A DNA stretch of 64,000 nt from Blastococcus sp. CT_GayMR16 (GTDB lineage Bacteria; Actinomycetota; Actinomycetes; Mycobacteriales; Geodermatophilaceae), in assembly GCF_004570875.1 (NCBI RefSeq), contig NZ_SPQK01000001.1, positions 416,695 to 480,694 of the forward strand. The letters are read 5' to 3'. The first letter of the stretch is position 1; each line of letters starts with the position of its first letter. The notes under the pieces were generated by a model. The model did not search any database. It was given only the letters and a program-made list of their open reading frames with translations, and was not told the DNA's origin. The translations under genes and the position numbers were made by a program. Shown here piece after piece: positions 16,039 through 24,239 of the stretch.

Positions 16039-16167
16039 GTGACGTGCGCCTGTTGTGGGCGGGACCGAGCGCGCACCGGCGTCCACGAGCTCGGGGCCAC
16101 GCCCGGTGTCTACGTGTGCTGGCGCTGTGCACTATGGATGGCCGCACGGATTGTTCGACGCCGGTAG
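16039..16167 (+). CDS. Very small CxxC zinc-ribbon-like protein
   Basis: A protein of 42 residues from GTG 16039 (AGGAG 3-4 bases before), or 56 residues if it begins at GTG 15997, which overlaps the thioredoxin-like stop. It carries CACCGRD and CWRCALW, two Cys pairs about 25 residues apart, a layout that can bind one zinc. GC-rich third positions continue through it. It is probably co-transcribed with the thioredoxin-like gene. The function is unknown. Confidence 0.5.
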   Translation: MTCACCGRDRARTGVHELGATPGVYVCWRCALWMAARIVRRR

Positions 16168-16195
16168 GTGCCCGCACGGCCATCGGGCCGCGTAG

Positions 16196-17077
16196 TCAGT
16201 CGATCGGGATGCGGAGAGCGACGTCGGCCAACGCCGGGTCTCCGGGCGCCTCGAGCACACAGCGGGCGAACAGCCAGCGCCGCAGCCGCACCCGGTCCAC
16301 CCCCTCGAGCAGCCCGGCCATCCGGTCGGCCAGTGCAGTCGGGTCGGCGTGCAGACGCTCTGCGCAGTTGAGCAGGTGCTGCAGCGCGTCGTAGGCAGGG
16401 TCGCCGACGTACGGCTTGGGGTCGATGAGCAGCCACGGTTCCCGCTGCGCCGCCAGCACGTTGCCTGCATGCGCATCCGTGGCCAGCAGCACCTGGCGGT
16501 CCGCGCTGGACGGCAGTCTCTGGAACAGCGCGATGCCCTCACGCGCCAACCCCGAGTCGAGCAGCCCGGGTTCGGCCGCGAGCTGCTGCCGGAACTCCTC
16601 TGCCCACTGGTCAACCATCACCTGCAACGGCCGGAAGGTGTGCCCGGCCGGCGGCTGGACCCACAGCCCGCCCAGCAGGCCGGCCAGGACCTCGTCCTGC
16701 TCCGGTTCCGGTCGGGCGGCCAGCGGTGTGCCGGGCCGGCAGCGTTCCAGCAGCAGCGCGGACGTGTCGTGAGTCTGCTCGGCCGCGTGCACCCGCACCG
16801 CGCCGTGCCCCGACCACACCCCCAACCCGTCGGCCTCGTCAATCGCCTCCGGATGCGCCCAGCCAATCTTCAGGACGAGTTCGGCGCCCGCACGGTCGCG
16901 GACCGGCGCAACCCAGGCGGTCTGCCCGCCCGGCTGGAAAGGCGCCTCCACGCTGAGCGACCACGCCCGGGCCAGCCGGGCGACGGTGCCGGGGAGGGTC
17001 GCCAGCCACGCCGTACGACCCTCCTGCTCGGCCGCCTCGACCAGGGCGAGCGGCAGGGGTCGTGTCGAATCGGTCAT
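16196..17077 (-). CDS. APH(6)-like aminoglycoside phosphotransferase
   Basis: A 293-residue kinase, start ATG 17077. N-lobe: LVLKIGWAHPEAIDEADGL contains the ATP-binding Lys (LKIGW). C-lobe: ATDAHAGNVL supplies the catalytic Asp and the metal-binding Asn, and LLIDPKPYVGDPAYD the second metal Asp, in the form typical of APH(6)/streptomycin 6-kinase homologues. Chromosomal actinobacterial copies occur widely and often give little or no resistance; the true substrate may be another aminocyclitol. It is a single gene, with a divergent ankyrin-repeat gene starting 124 bases away. Confidence 0.8.
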   Translation of the reverse strand: MTDSTRPLPLALVEAAEQEGRTAWLATLPGTVARLARAWSLSVEAPFQPGGQTAWVAPVRDRAGAELVLKIGWAHPEAIDEADGLGVWSGHGAVRVHAAEQTHDTSALLLERCRPGTPLAARPEPEQDEVLAGLLGGLWVQPPAGHTFRPLQVMVDQWAEEFRQQLAAEPGLLDSGLAREGIALFQRLPSSADRQVLLATDAHAGNVLAAQREPWLLIDPKPYVGDPAYDALQHLLNCAERLHADPTALADRMAGLLEGVDRVRLRRWLFARCVLEAPGDPALADVALRIPID

Positions 17078-17201
17078 CGCCCGGTGAGCATGGCGCGAAT
17101 TTCGCCGCCACGGCCTCGCGGATGGCCGCAGACTGCGAGCCAATGACGCAAGGCACGGGCAACGACGCGGCCGCGCCGCTCGGCCCGGACGGGAGACCGC
17201 G

Positions 17202-17945
17202 ATGGACACGCTGCCCAGCGACAGCCCGGTAGCCGTCGCGCTGACCGACGCCATCCGGCGCGGAGAACTCCCGATGCTGCAGCGGCTGCTGGCTGACCAT
17301 TCCGGCCTCGCCACGGCGCGAATCGCCGGAAGCGACGGCTGTCAGCGCACGCCGCTCCACGTAGCTACCGACTGGCCGGGGTACTTCCCGAACGGACCCG
17401 CCGTCGTGGGGCTGCTCCTCGCCGCCGGCGCCGACCCGAACGCGCCCGCGGCCGGAGCCGCGGCCGGGCACGCCGAGACCCCACTGCACTGGGCGGCCAG
17501 CACCGACGACTCCGATGTCGCCGCCGCCCTCATCGAGGGTGGCGCCGACCTGGAAGCGCCCGGTGCCTCCATCGCCGGCGGCGCGCCTCTCGACGACGCG
17601 GTCGGCTACGGCTGCTGGCACGTTGCGCGCCTGCTGGTAGCCCGTGGCGCGCGCGTCGAGGAGCTGTGGAAGGCGGCCGCACTCGGCGTGCAGAGCCGGG
17701 TCATGGAACTGGTCGAGGGTGACCTCCCACCCAACGAGGACGAGCTGAACCACGCCTTCTGGCAGGCCTGCCACGGCGGGCAACGCAGAACCGCCGAGTA
17801 CCTGCTCTCCCGCGGTGCCGACATCAACGCCGTCCCCGGCCACACCGACCAGACGCCGCTGGACATCGCGGGCAGTCCCGGCACCCGCCGCGACACCCTG
17901 ACCGACTGGCTGCGCGGCCACGGGGCCATCTCACGCGGTCCATGA
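17202..17945 (+). CDS. Ankyrin-repeat protein
   Basis: A 247-residue soluble protein made of ankyrin repeats. Repeat elements are TPLHVATDW / VVGLLLAAGADPN, TPLHWAAS / VAAALIEGGADLE, APLDDAVGYGCWHVARLLVARGA and a last one with YLLSRGADINAV / TPLDIA. No signal peptide or transmembrane segment is seen. Such proteins mediate protein contacts; a partner is not evident from the neighbours. Start ATG 17202; GAGACC precedes it. Confidence 0.85.
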   Translation: MDTLPSDSPVAVALTDAIRRGELPMLQRLLADHSGLATARIAGSDGCQRTPLHVATDWPGYFPNGPAVVGLLLAAGADPNAPAAGAAAGHAETPLHWAASTDDSDVAAALIEGGADLEAPGASIAGGAPLDDAVGYGCWHVARLLVARGARVEELWKAAALGVQSRVMELVEGDLPPNEDELNHAFWQACHGGQRRTAEYLLSRGADINAVPGHTDQTPLDIAGSPGTRRDTLTDWLRGHGAISRGP

Positions 17946-17992
17946 CCGGTCGCGCCCCACACACTTCGATCAGCGTGACCTGACCGCCTCGT

Positions 17993-18715
17993 CTATCGGC
18001 CCGGCGCCACGCAGAACTCATTGCCGTCGGGATCGGCCATCACGACCCAGCTGGCCTCGCCCTGGCCGATGTCGATCCGCGTCGCCCCGAGGGAGACGAG
18101 TCGGTCGACCTCCGCGTCCTGATCGCCGTCGACAGGTGGTACCAGGTCGAAGTGCAGGCGGTTCTTCCCGGTCTTCGGCCGCACCGGCGGACCGCCCCAG
18201 GTGATCTTCGGACCACCGTGCGGCGAGCGGATCGCGGTCTCCTGGTCCTGGTCCCAGACCAACGGCCAGCCCAGCGCTTCGCTCCAGAAGTACCCGACCT
18301 CCTGCGAGCCGTCGCTCGACAGCGCGCCGATGAACCCGCAGTCGGCAAGGAAGTTGTTGCCCGGCTCGATGACGCAGAACTCGTTGCCCTCGGGGTCGGC
18401 GAGCACGACATGCCCCTCCTCCGGGCGTTGACCGACGTCGATGTGCCGGCCGCCGAGTCCGAGTGCCCGCGCCACGGTCTGCTGCTGGTTTTCGAGGGAG
18501 GTACTCGTCAGATCGAAGTGCATCTGGTTCGGGCCGGCCTTCGGCTCCTGGGTGGCGAGGAATCGGATCCGGAACCCGGTGTCATCCCTCGGCAGGAGCG
18601 CGACGCCGTCGGAGGGATCGTCGGTCGTCTCCCAGTCGAGGACGCCGGCCCAGAAGCGCGCGAGACGGCGCGGGTCGTTCGCATCGAAGCAGAGCGCGTG
18701 GAGCTGAGCAGGCAT
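17993..18715 (-). CDS. Two-domain VOC family protein
   Basis: A 240-residue protein with two tandem glyoxalase-fold modules. Module 1 (residues 1-115) starts LHALCFDANDPRRLARFW and ends HVVLADPEGNEFCVIE; module 2 (about 125-240) starts with GYFWSEALGW and ends WVVMADPDGNEFCVAP. Both keep the DPxGNEFC end that supplies a metal-side Glu. The NQMHFDL and NRLHFDL strands carry the His. This form resembles uncharacterised VOC proteins of actinobacteria that may bind or detoxify small electrophiles or drugs. The substrate is unknown. Confidence 0.8.
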   Translation of the reverse strand: MPAQLHALCFDANDPRRLARFWAGVLDWETTDDPSDGVALLPRDDTGFRIRFLATQEPKAGPNQMHFDLTSTSLENQQQTVARALGLGGRHIDVGQRPEEGHVVLADPEGNEFCVIEPGNNFLADCGFIGALSSDGSQEVGYFWSEALGWPLVWDQDQETAIRSPHGGPKITWGGPPVRPKTGKNRLHFDLVPPVDGDQDAEVDRLVSLGATRIDIGQGEASWVVMADPDGNEFCVAPGR

Positions 18716-18835
18716 CGCGCTCCGGATCTCCGATCTGCATCACCGGCCTGGGCACGTCCCCGCGCCCGTGAAGAGACCGACGCTAGGGCGCTCGGGAACC
18801 GAGACGCAACGCGATTACACAGGGTGCACCCACGC

Positions 18836-18870
18836 ACGGCGGCTCCGTTCCTCAGGAACGGAGCCGCCGT
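18836..18870 (-). terminator. Strong hairpin terminator
   Basis: Two 15-17 base arms (ACGGCGGCTCCGTTCC and its complement) with a loop of a few bases form a near-perfect hairpin 22 bases beyond the stop of the secreted esterase gene. There is no T-tract, as usual in actinobacteria. It probably ends the minus-strand catabolic operon and separates it from the VOC gene. Confidence 0.75.
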
Positions 18871-18892
18871 TGGTACCCGGGGGTTGCTCCGA

Positions 18893-20317
18893 TCAGCCCC
18901 CCAGCGAGCAGGAGTCGAGCAGCGCCGGGTCCGTGGCGCCGTTCCCGGGCGGACGGGGCACCGTGGTGCTCGGCGGCGGATCCTGGCGGTCCTCCACCCA
19001 GGCGGTGAGGGCGTCGAAGGCGGTCCGGAAGCACGGCAGCATCGGTCGCAGGTGCGTCGGGTCCAGGTACATGAGGCTGTCCACGTGGTTGCCGCCCTCG
19101 ATCCGGTAGTAGCGGTGCAGCCGGTCGCGGTGCCGGTCGGCGATCATCTGCGCGTAGACGTCGCTGTCGGTGCTGATCGGCAGCAGTGTGTCCAGCGTTC
19201 CGTGCAGGGTCAGGAGCGGCTTCTTGATCTTGCCGGTCAGGCTGATCCGCGCGAGGGCGTCATGAGCGGGCCGCGAGCTCGGGCCGGCCAACCATGCGTC
19301 GTACTGCGCGTCACTGGCGCAGGGCGCGAACAGCGTGGCCGTCAGGGCGGTCGCCCCGGGGCAGGCCGGGTCGTACGCGGGGTCGAACTCCGCGCGGTAG
19401 ATCTTCTGGGTCAGCCCCCAGTAGAAGCTCTGGTGGTAGGGCCACAGCGCCTCCGAGCCCCGCGCGAAACCGGCGGCGTACATGTCTTCCTTCGTCGCCA
19501 CCCCGAGGCTGTAGCGCACCGCCGTCGGCAGGTACGTGAACAGGTTGGGACCGTCCGGGGTGAGCAGGGTGCCCTCCCAGTCCACGCCGCCGTCGTACAG
19601 CTCGGGCCGGTTCTCCAGCTGCCAGCGCACGAGGTAGCCGCCGTTGCTGATGCCGGCCATGTAGGTCCGGTCCGGCCGGTCGCCGTAGCGCTCGCGCAGT
19701 GCCTCCTTGGCCGCGACGGCGAGCTGCGTGACGCGCTCGTGCCACTCCGCGACGGCGTCTGCGGGCTGGGCGCCGTCCCGGTAGAAGTCCGGGCTGTTGT
19801 TGCCCTTGTCCGTCGAGGCGTAGGCGAAGCCCTGCGCCAGGACGAAGTCGGAGATCAGGAAGTCGGAGGCGTACTGCTTCCGGTTGCCCGGCGCCCCGGA
19901 CACCACCAGCCCGCCGTTCCAGTCGTCGGGGATCCGCAGCACGAACTGGCTGTCGTGGTTCCAGCCGTGGGTGGTGTTGAAGGACGACGTGTCCGGGAAG
20001 TAGCCGTCGACCTGCAGCCCCGGAACCCCGCTGGGATTGGTCGTGCCGGGCGCGTGCAGGGTCACCCAGTCCGTCTGGTCGGTGTACCGGCCCGGAGCCG
20101 CGGTGAGCAGCCCCGCGGTCGTGATGTCCGGCAGGCAGGCCGTGTCGGCCCGCTGCGCGCCGGGGACGGACACCACGTCGGACGACGTGCACGGCCGGGG
20201 CGCGGAACCGTGCCCGTGGCCTCCGGGGTGGGCGGCGGCCGGCGCGACCTGCAGCGACAGCGCCGCCGCGGTGCCGAGACTGACGAGCAGGGTGGTGGTA
20301 CGGGGCCGTAACCGCAT
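18893..20317 (-). CDS. Secreted alpha/beta-hydrolase (esterase)
   Basis: A 474-residue protein, start ATG 20317 with AGGGAG in front. Residues 1-29 form a signal peptide (TTLLVSLGTAAALSLQVAPAAA). The lipase-type nucleophile elbow is GISNGGYLVRW (GxSxGG). A C-terminal HGTLDTLLPIS gives the Asp and GGNHVDS the His of the triad. Size and layout resemble secreted tannase-like or 3-hydroxybutyrate-oligomer hydrolases. As the last gene of the catabolic series it may release the acid substrate from an ester outside the cell. That role is inferred from position. Confidence 0.7.
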   Translation of the reverse strand: MRLRPRTTTLLVSLGTAAALSLQVAPAAAHPGGHGHGSAPRPCTSSDVVSVPGAQRADTACLPDITTAGLLTAAPGRYTDQTDWVTLHAPGTTNPSGVPGLQVDGYFPDTSSFNTTHGWNHDSQFVLRIPDDWNGGLVVSGAPGNRKQYASDFLISDFVLAQGFAYASTDKGNNSPDFYRDGAQPADAVAEWHERVTQLAVAAKEALRERYGDRPDRTYMAGISNGGYLVRWQLENRPELYDGGVDWEGTLLTPDGPNLFTYLPTAVRYSLGVATKEDMYAAGFARGSEALWPYHQSFYWGLTQKIYRAEFDPAYDPACPGATALTATLFAPCASDAQYDAWLAGPSSRPAHDALARISLTGKIKKPLLTLHGTLDTLLPISTDSDVYAQMIADRHRDRLHRYYRIEGGNHVDSLMYLDPTHLRPMLPCFRTAFDALTAWVEDRQDPPPSTTVPRPPGNGATDPALLDSCSLGG

Positions 20318-20498
20318 GGGGGCTCCCTTGTCCGCGGATCCGTCGTCGCTCCGGGAGCGACGCGTGGCGGCGTCCCCGGAGCGAGTGACCTGTGGGGTCG
20401 CATGCCAGATTTCTCGCGGACGACGAGTTCGGGAACGTGCCGGTCCCACCGGCTCGATCGACGTCCTGTGTGCCGTGCCCACACCGCCTACGAGCGGA

Positions 20499-21425
20499 CT
20501 AGCGACGGACCCAGGGCTCTTCGCGGGTCCGGGCCAGAGCAGTGAGGGTGGCGTTGACCGGTGCCTGCCGGCCGACCGTGGCGGCCTCGCGCGGGACGGC
20601 GCCGTTGATCACGGCGATCTCGCTGACCCGCCGCGCTTCGTGGTCGAGCAGGGCCGACGGCTTGGCGGCCGGCATCTGCGCACCGAACTCCCGGACCAGC
20701 GCCACCGGGTCGGGGACGGCGATCCCGACGCCCAGCGCGGTCGCGGTCTCCCAGGCCTCGGTCGCGGCTGCCCGGCTCACCGCGCCGAGGTGCTCGTGGT
20801 CCATCACCTCGCCGACGGTGAGCCCGGACAGCGCGCACGGCGCGCTGTAGGCGACGTTGCAGATGAGCTTCTCCCACTGCATGGCCAGGATGTCCGGGAC
20901 CGCGGCCGCATCGAACCCGGCGGCGCGCCAGGCCTCCGCGACCCGCTCGACCGCTGCGGCGTCGAGGCCCCCGTAGGAGCCGAACCGCAGCGCGCGCATC
21001 GCGTTGTGGTGGACGTGGCCGGGACCGATCAGGGAGGCCCCGAAGCCGCTCGCGATACCGACGGCGAGCCGGTCGGCACCGACCCGCTGCGCGACGACGT
21101 CGCCGGAGCCGAGGCCGTTCTGGATGGTGAGGACGACGGTGTCGGCACCGATGAGCGACCGCGCGAGGTCCGCCGCACCGGCCACGTCGGCCGCCTTGAC
21201 CGCCAGGACGACGAGGTCGACGACGATCCCGGGCGGCGGCGTCGTCCGGGCGTCGATCCTCGCCCGATGCTCCCCGTCGGGCCCGGACACGGTCAGCCCG
21301 CCGGCAGCGATCGCCGCGACGTGCTCGGCTCCGCGGTGGACGGCCAGCACCTCGTGCCCGGCGCCCGCGAGCCGGCCCGCGTACACCGAGCCCATCGCCC
21401 CGCACCCGACGACGGCGATCCTCAC
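20499..21425 (-). CDS. Ketopantoate-reductase-family oxidoreductase
   Basis: A 308-residue NAD(P)-dependent enzyme. The Rossmann motif GCGAMGSVYAGRLAGAG is at residues 8-24, TIQNGLGSGD marks the family's conserved Asn, and WEKLICNVAYSAPCAL carries the catalytic Lys and Asn of PanE-like enzymes. True pantothenate synthesis is possible, but its place 10 bases after a D-tartrate-dehydratase-like gene in a catabolic operon suggests reduction of a 2-oxo acid made in that pathway. No pan genes are nearby. Confidence 0.8.
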   Translation of the reverse strand: MRIAVVGCGAMGSVYAGRLAGAGHEVLAVHRGAEHVAAIAAGGLTVSGPDGEHRARIDARTTPPPGIVVDLVVLAVKAADVAGAADLARSLIGADTVVLTIQNGLGSGDVVAQRVGADRLAVGIASGFGASLIGPGHVHHNAMRALRFGSYGGLDAAAVERVAEAWRAAGFDAAAVPDILAMQWEKLICNVAYSAPCALSGLTVGEVMDHEHLGAVSRAAATEAWETATALGVGIAVPDPVALVREFGAQMPAAKPSALLDHEARRVSEIAVINGAVPREAATVGRQAPVNATLTALARTREEPWVRR

Positions 21426-21435
21426 GGCCGGTCCC

Positions 21436-22602
21436 TCACGCCGTCAGCCGTGCGATCTCGTCGGCGAGCCCGGACTTCGCCTCCAGCCCGAACCCCGGGT
21501 CGTCAGCCGGGCGGATCCGGCCGTCCCTGAGCCGGCATCCGTCGCTGTAGCCGCCGAAGGGCTGGAACACACCGGGGTACGCCTCGCAGCCGCCGAGACC
21601 CAGTCCGACGGCGATGTGCAGGTTGATCAGGTGCCCACCGTGCGGGAACGCCGAGCGCCGGTCGACGCCGTGCTCGCCCATCAGCGCGATCATCCGCGCG
21701 TACTCCGTCAGGCCGTAGCTGAGGCCGGCGTCCATCTGGAAGACGTCCCGGTCGGCCCGGATCCCGCCGAAGAGCAGCAGGTTCTTCACGTCCTGCACGG
21801 AGAAGAGATTCTCGCCGGTGGCGATGGGCCCCGCGTAGGCCTCGGCGAGCTGGCGGTTGAGGTCGAAGTCGAGGGGATCGGTGGCCTCCTCGTACCAGCG
21901 CAGGCCGTATCCCTCGATCGCACGCGCGTAGTCGAGCGCCTCGTCCCGACCGAAGCGCCCGTTCGCATCGACGGCGACGGCCGAGCCGCTGCCCAGCACG
22001 TCGATCGCGGCCTCCAGGCGCACCATGTCCTCGGCGAGCGGAACCCCGCCCACCTTGATCTTGACGGCCGCGTAGCCGGCATCGCGGTACCCGGACAGCT
22101 CGTCGCGCAGCCGGCCCACGGTGTCGCCCGGGTGGTAGTAGCCCCCTGCCGCGTAGACCGGCACCCCCTCGGTGACCGGGCTGCGGCCGTGACCGCGCGC
22201 GACGGTGACGTAGGCGGGCTCGTCGTGGAACTTCGCGAGGAGGTCCCAGCAGGCCAGTTCGATCGCGCCCGCCGCGGAGGCCCGGTCGCCGTGTCCGCCC
22301 GGCTTCTCGTCCCGCATCGCCGCGGCGAGGACCCTGGCGGGGTCGATCAGTCCCGTGTCCGCCCCGCACAGCGACTCCGGTGCCGCCCCGAGCACGCGCG
22401 GCACCATCCGGTCGCGCAGGATGCCGCCCTGGGCGTGCCGGCCGATCGAGTTGAACGCGACGCCGACGAGCCGCCGTCCGTCACGGACGACGTCACTGAC
22501 CAGCGCGACCAGGGACACCCGGTGCCCGTCGAAGCTGACCACCGAGTTGGCGACGCCGCCCTGGAGCGGAACCGCCACCTCGCGGATATCGACGATGCGC
22601 AC
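21436..22602 (-). CDS. D-tartrate-dehydratase-like enolase-superfamily enzyme
   Basis: A 388-residue enzyme, start GTG 22602 with GGAGG 6 bases before it. It resembles characterised D-tartrate dehydratase along its length: FNSIGRHAQGG, EKPGGHGDRA, VYAAGGYYHPGD, VKIKVGG (the KxK catalytic Lys), VDANGRF (metal Asp), YEEATDPLDFDL, ATGENLFSVQD and HGGHLINLHIA (catalytic His). Members remove water from a sugar or hydroxy diacid to give an enol/keto acid. Here the substrate might instead be a related pathway acid. Next to it lie an IclR regulator, a class II aldolase and a keto-acid reductase. Confidence 0.8.
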   Translation of the reverse strand: MRIVDIREVAVPLQGGVANSVVSFDGHRVSLVALVSDVVRDGRRLVGVAFNSIGRHAQGGILRDRMVPRVLGAAPESLCGADTGLIDPARVLAAAMRDEKPGGHGDRASAAGAIELACWDLLAKFHDEPAYVTVARGHGRSPVTEGVPVYAAGGYYHPGDTVGRLRDELSGYRDAGYAAVKIKVGGVPLAEDMVRLEAAIDVLGSGSAVAVDANGRFGRDEALDYARAIEGYGLRWYEEATDPLDFDLNRQLAEAYAGPIATGENLFSVQDVKNLLLFGGIRADRDVFQMDAGLSYGLTEYARMIALMGEHGVDRRSAFPHGGHLINLHIAVGLGLGGCEAYPGVFQPFGGYSDGCRLRDGRIRPADDPGFGLEAKSGLADEIARLTA

Positions 22603-22641
22603 ATGACCTCCGCACTGGACGCGACACCAAAGGACGAACAC

Positions 22642-23439
22642 TCACCAGAGCTGCAGCTGCTCCAGCTCCTCGGCGGCTTCGCGCAGGCGGGTCAGCAGGT
22701 CCCGCCGGATGCGCGCACTCATCCGACTCGCGGGGACGGAGACGTTGACGGCGAAGCGGGAGGCGCGGCTCGGGTGCAGCGGGATCGCGATCGAGCTCAC
22801 CCCTTCCTCGCTCTCCTCCTGGCTCATCGCGAAGCCCTCGGCCCGCACGCGCTCCAGCGTCGCCAGCAGCTCGGTGCGGGTCCCGACCGACTTCGGGGTC
22901 AGCTGGATCAGGCGCTCCTCTGGGTAGAGGGCCAGCACCTCGGCATCGGTGAGGGTCGACAGCAGCGCCTTGCCGGTGGAGGTGCAGTTGGCCGGCATCG
23001 TCCGCCCGAGCCGGTTGCCCACCCGCAGGGCGCGGGTGCTCTCAATCGAGTCGATGAAGTGCACCTCGGTGCCCTCGAGCCGCCCCAGGTGCACGGTCTC
23101 CTGGGTGTCGGCACTGAGCTTCTCCAGCACGGGGTGCGCCCGGTTACGCACGTCCAGGCGCCGGAGCATCGCGAAGGCGAGATCGTCGAACATCGGTCCG
23201 GGCACGTAGCTGCGGCTGGGGCCGTCCTGCCGCACGAAGCCGCGGTACTGGAGCATCGCCAGCAGCCGGTGCGCGGTGGACGACGCCACCCCCAGGTACT
23301 GGCTGACGTCGGTGAGGCGCAGGCTCTCGCGGGACCCGAGCAGCAGGATCACCCGCAGGGCGTTGTCCACGGAGTCGATGGGGTACTGCGGGGCGGTCCC
23401 GTATTCGGCCGCGGCCGGGAACTCGTCCTGCCTCGTCAT
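22642..23439 (-). CDS. IclR family regulator
   Basis: A 265-residue regulator, start ATG 23439. The winged-helix domain lies at residues 20-85 with LRLTDVSQYLGVASSTAHRL as the helix-turn-helix. The C-terminal effector domain includes CTSTGKALLSTL and EGVSSIAIPL, features of the IclR ligand-binding fold. It sits inside the minus-strand operon between the aldolase and the tartrate-dehydratase-like gene. It probably senses a pathway acid and controls the dioxygenase operon. No clear operator was found. Confidence 0.85.
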   Translation of the reverse strand: MTRQDEFPAAAEYGTAPQYPIDSVDNALRVILLLGSRESLRLTDVSQYLGVASSTAHRLLAMLQYRGFVRQDGPSRSYVPGPMFDDLAFAMLRRLDVRNRAHPVLEKLSADTQETVHLGRLEGTEVHFIDSIESTRALRVGNRLGRTMPANCTSTGKALLSTLTDAEVLALYPEERLIQLTPKSVGTRTELLATLERVRAEGFAMSQEESEEGVSSIAIPLHPSRASRFAVNVSVPASRMSARIRRDLLTRLREAAEELEQLQLW

Positions 23440-23516
23440 GCGGGCAAGGCTACGTTCCGGCCCTCGGGGCGGGACCGGCCAGTTCACGTCGGCGGAAGCC
23501 ACCTCCGGGGCCGGGC

Positions 23517-24239
23517 TCAGCCCAGGCGCGCGAGTTCGTGCCGCCATGCGACCCCCTCGTTGAATCCGGGTCCGAGGTCCGGGAGCTCGGCCAGGTCGTC
23601 GGGCGGGACGTCCACCAGCCGGCCGCCGGCGCCGAGCACGGTCAGGGACATGCGGGCGAGGGTGTCGACCGACACCGCCTGCAGCACGGCCGTGGGCACC
23701 GAGGAAGCGGCACTGGTCAGCCCGTGGGCCCGGAGCAGGACGACGGGCCGGCCGCCGAGGGCCGCCGTCATCTCCGCCGCCCGCACGCGGTCCCGGATCA
23801 GCACGCTGCTCGGGTAGACCGGGACGCCGCCCGCGGCGAGCTTGGCCCCGGGGATGTCGAAGGCGCCCAGGATCGGCCGGATCGCCACGCCGGCCAGGTC
23901 GGCCGCGACCACCTCCGGTGGATGGGCATGCACGACGGCCTGGACGTCGGGCCGCGTGCGGAGGATCTCGGTGTGCAGCGGCAGCTCGTTCGGGACCGAC
24001 CACCCGTCCAGCTCTCCCTCGGCCCCGGGCTGCCCGTCCAGGTCGACGAGCCGGACGTCGTCGGCCGTCGTCCAGGCCAGCCCGCGCTCCTGCGGTCCGC
24101 GGCATCGCACCAGCAGCCGCTCGGCGTCCACCCGCAGCGAGACGTGGCCCAGGTGCGCGTCGGACAGGCCCCGGGCGGCCAGCACCCGGCAGGCGTCGGC
24201 GATCAGCTGCCGCGATTCCGCCAGGCTCGTCGTGGTCAC
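23517..24239 (-). CDS. Class II aldolase/adducin family protein
   Basis: A 240-residue protein from GTG 24239 (overlapping the upstream stop). Family elements are SDAHLGHVSLRVD, NELPLHTEILRTRPDV with the catalytic Glu region, VVHAHPPEV (two zinc His) and LLRAHGLTSAA (third His). Members split or rearrange hydroxy-keto acids or decarboxylate aromatic acids. Its place directly after a cis-dihydrodiol dehydrogenase suggests action on a hydroxylated ring acid or its cleavage product. Which reaction is not visible in the sequence. Confidence 0.8.
   Translation of the reverse strand: MTTTSLAESRQLIADACRVLAARGLSDAHLGHVSLRVDAERLLVRCRGPQERGLAWTTADDVRLVDLDGQPGAEGELDGWSVPNELPLHTEILRTRPDVQAVVHAHPPEVVAADLAGVAIRPILGAFDIPGAKLAAGGVPVYPSSVLIRDRVRAAEMTAALGGRPVVLLRAHGLTSAASSVPTAVLQAVSVDTLARMSLTVLGAGGRLVDVPPDDLAELPDLGPGFNEGVAWRHELARLG

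Noticed and set aside
16196..17077. Loss of the HGD motif in the APH(6)-like kinase
   Set aside because: TDAHAGN keeps the catalytic Asp and the Asn; this form seems normal for chromosomal actinobacterial homologues, so it is not a defect.
18152..20311. Open frame of 719 codons on the plus strand
   Set aside because: Antisense to the VOC and secreted esterase genes, with a translation rich in Arg and Val repeats and no domain.
21004..23817. Open frame of 937 codons on the plus strand
   Set aside because: Runs antisense to four recognised enzymes and the IclR gene; no motif of its own.
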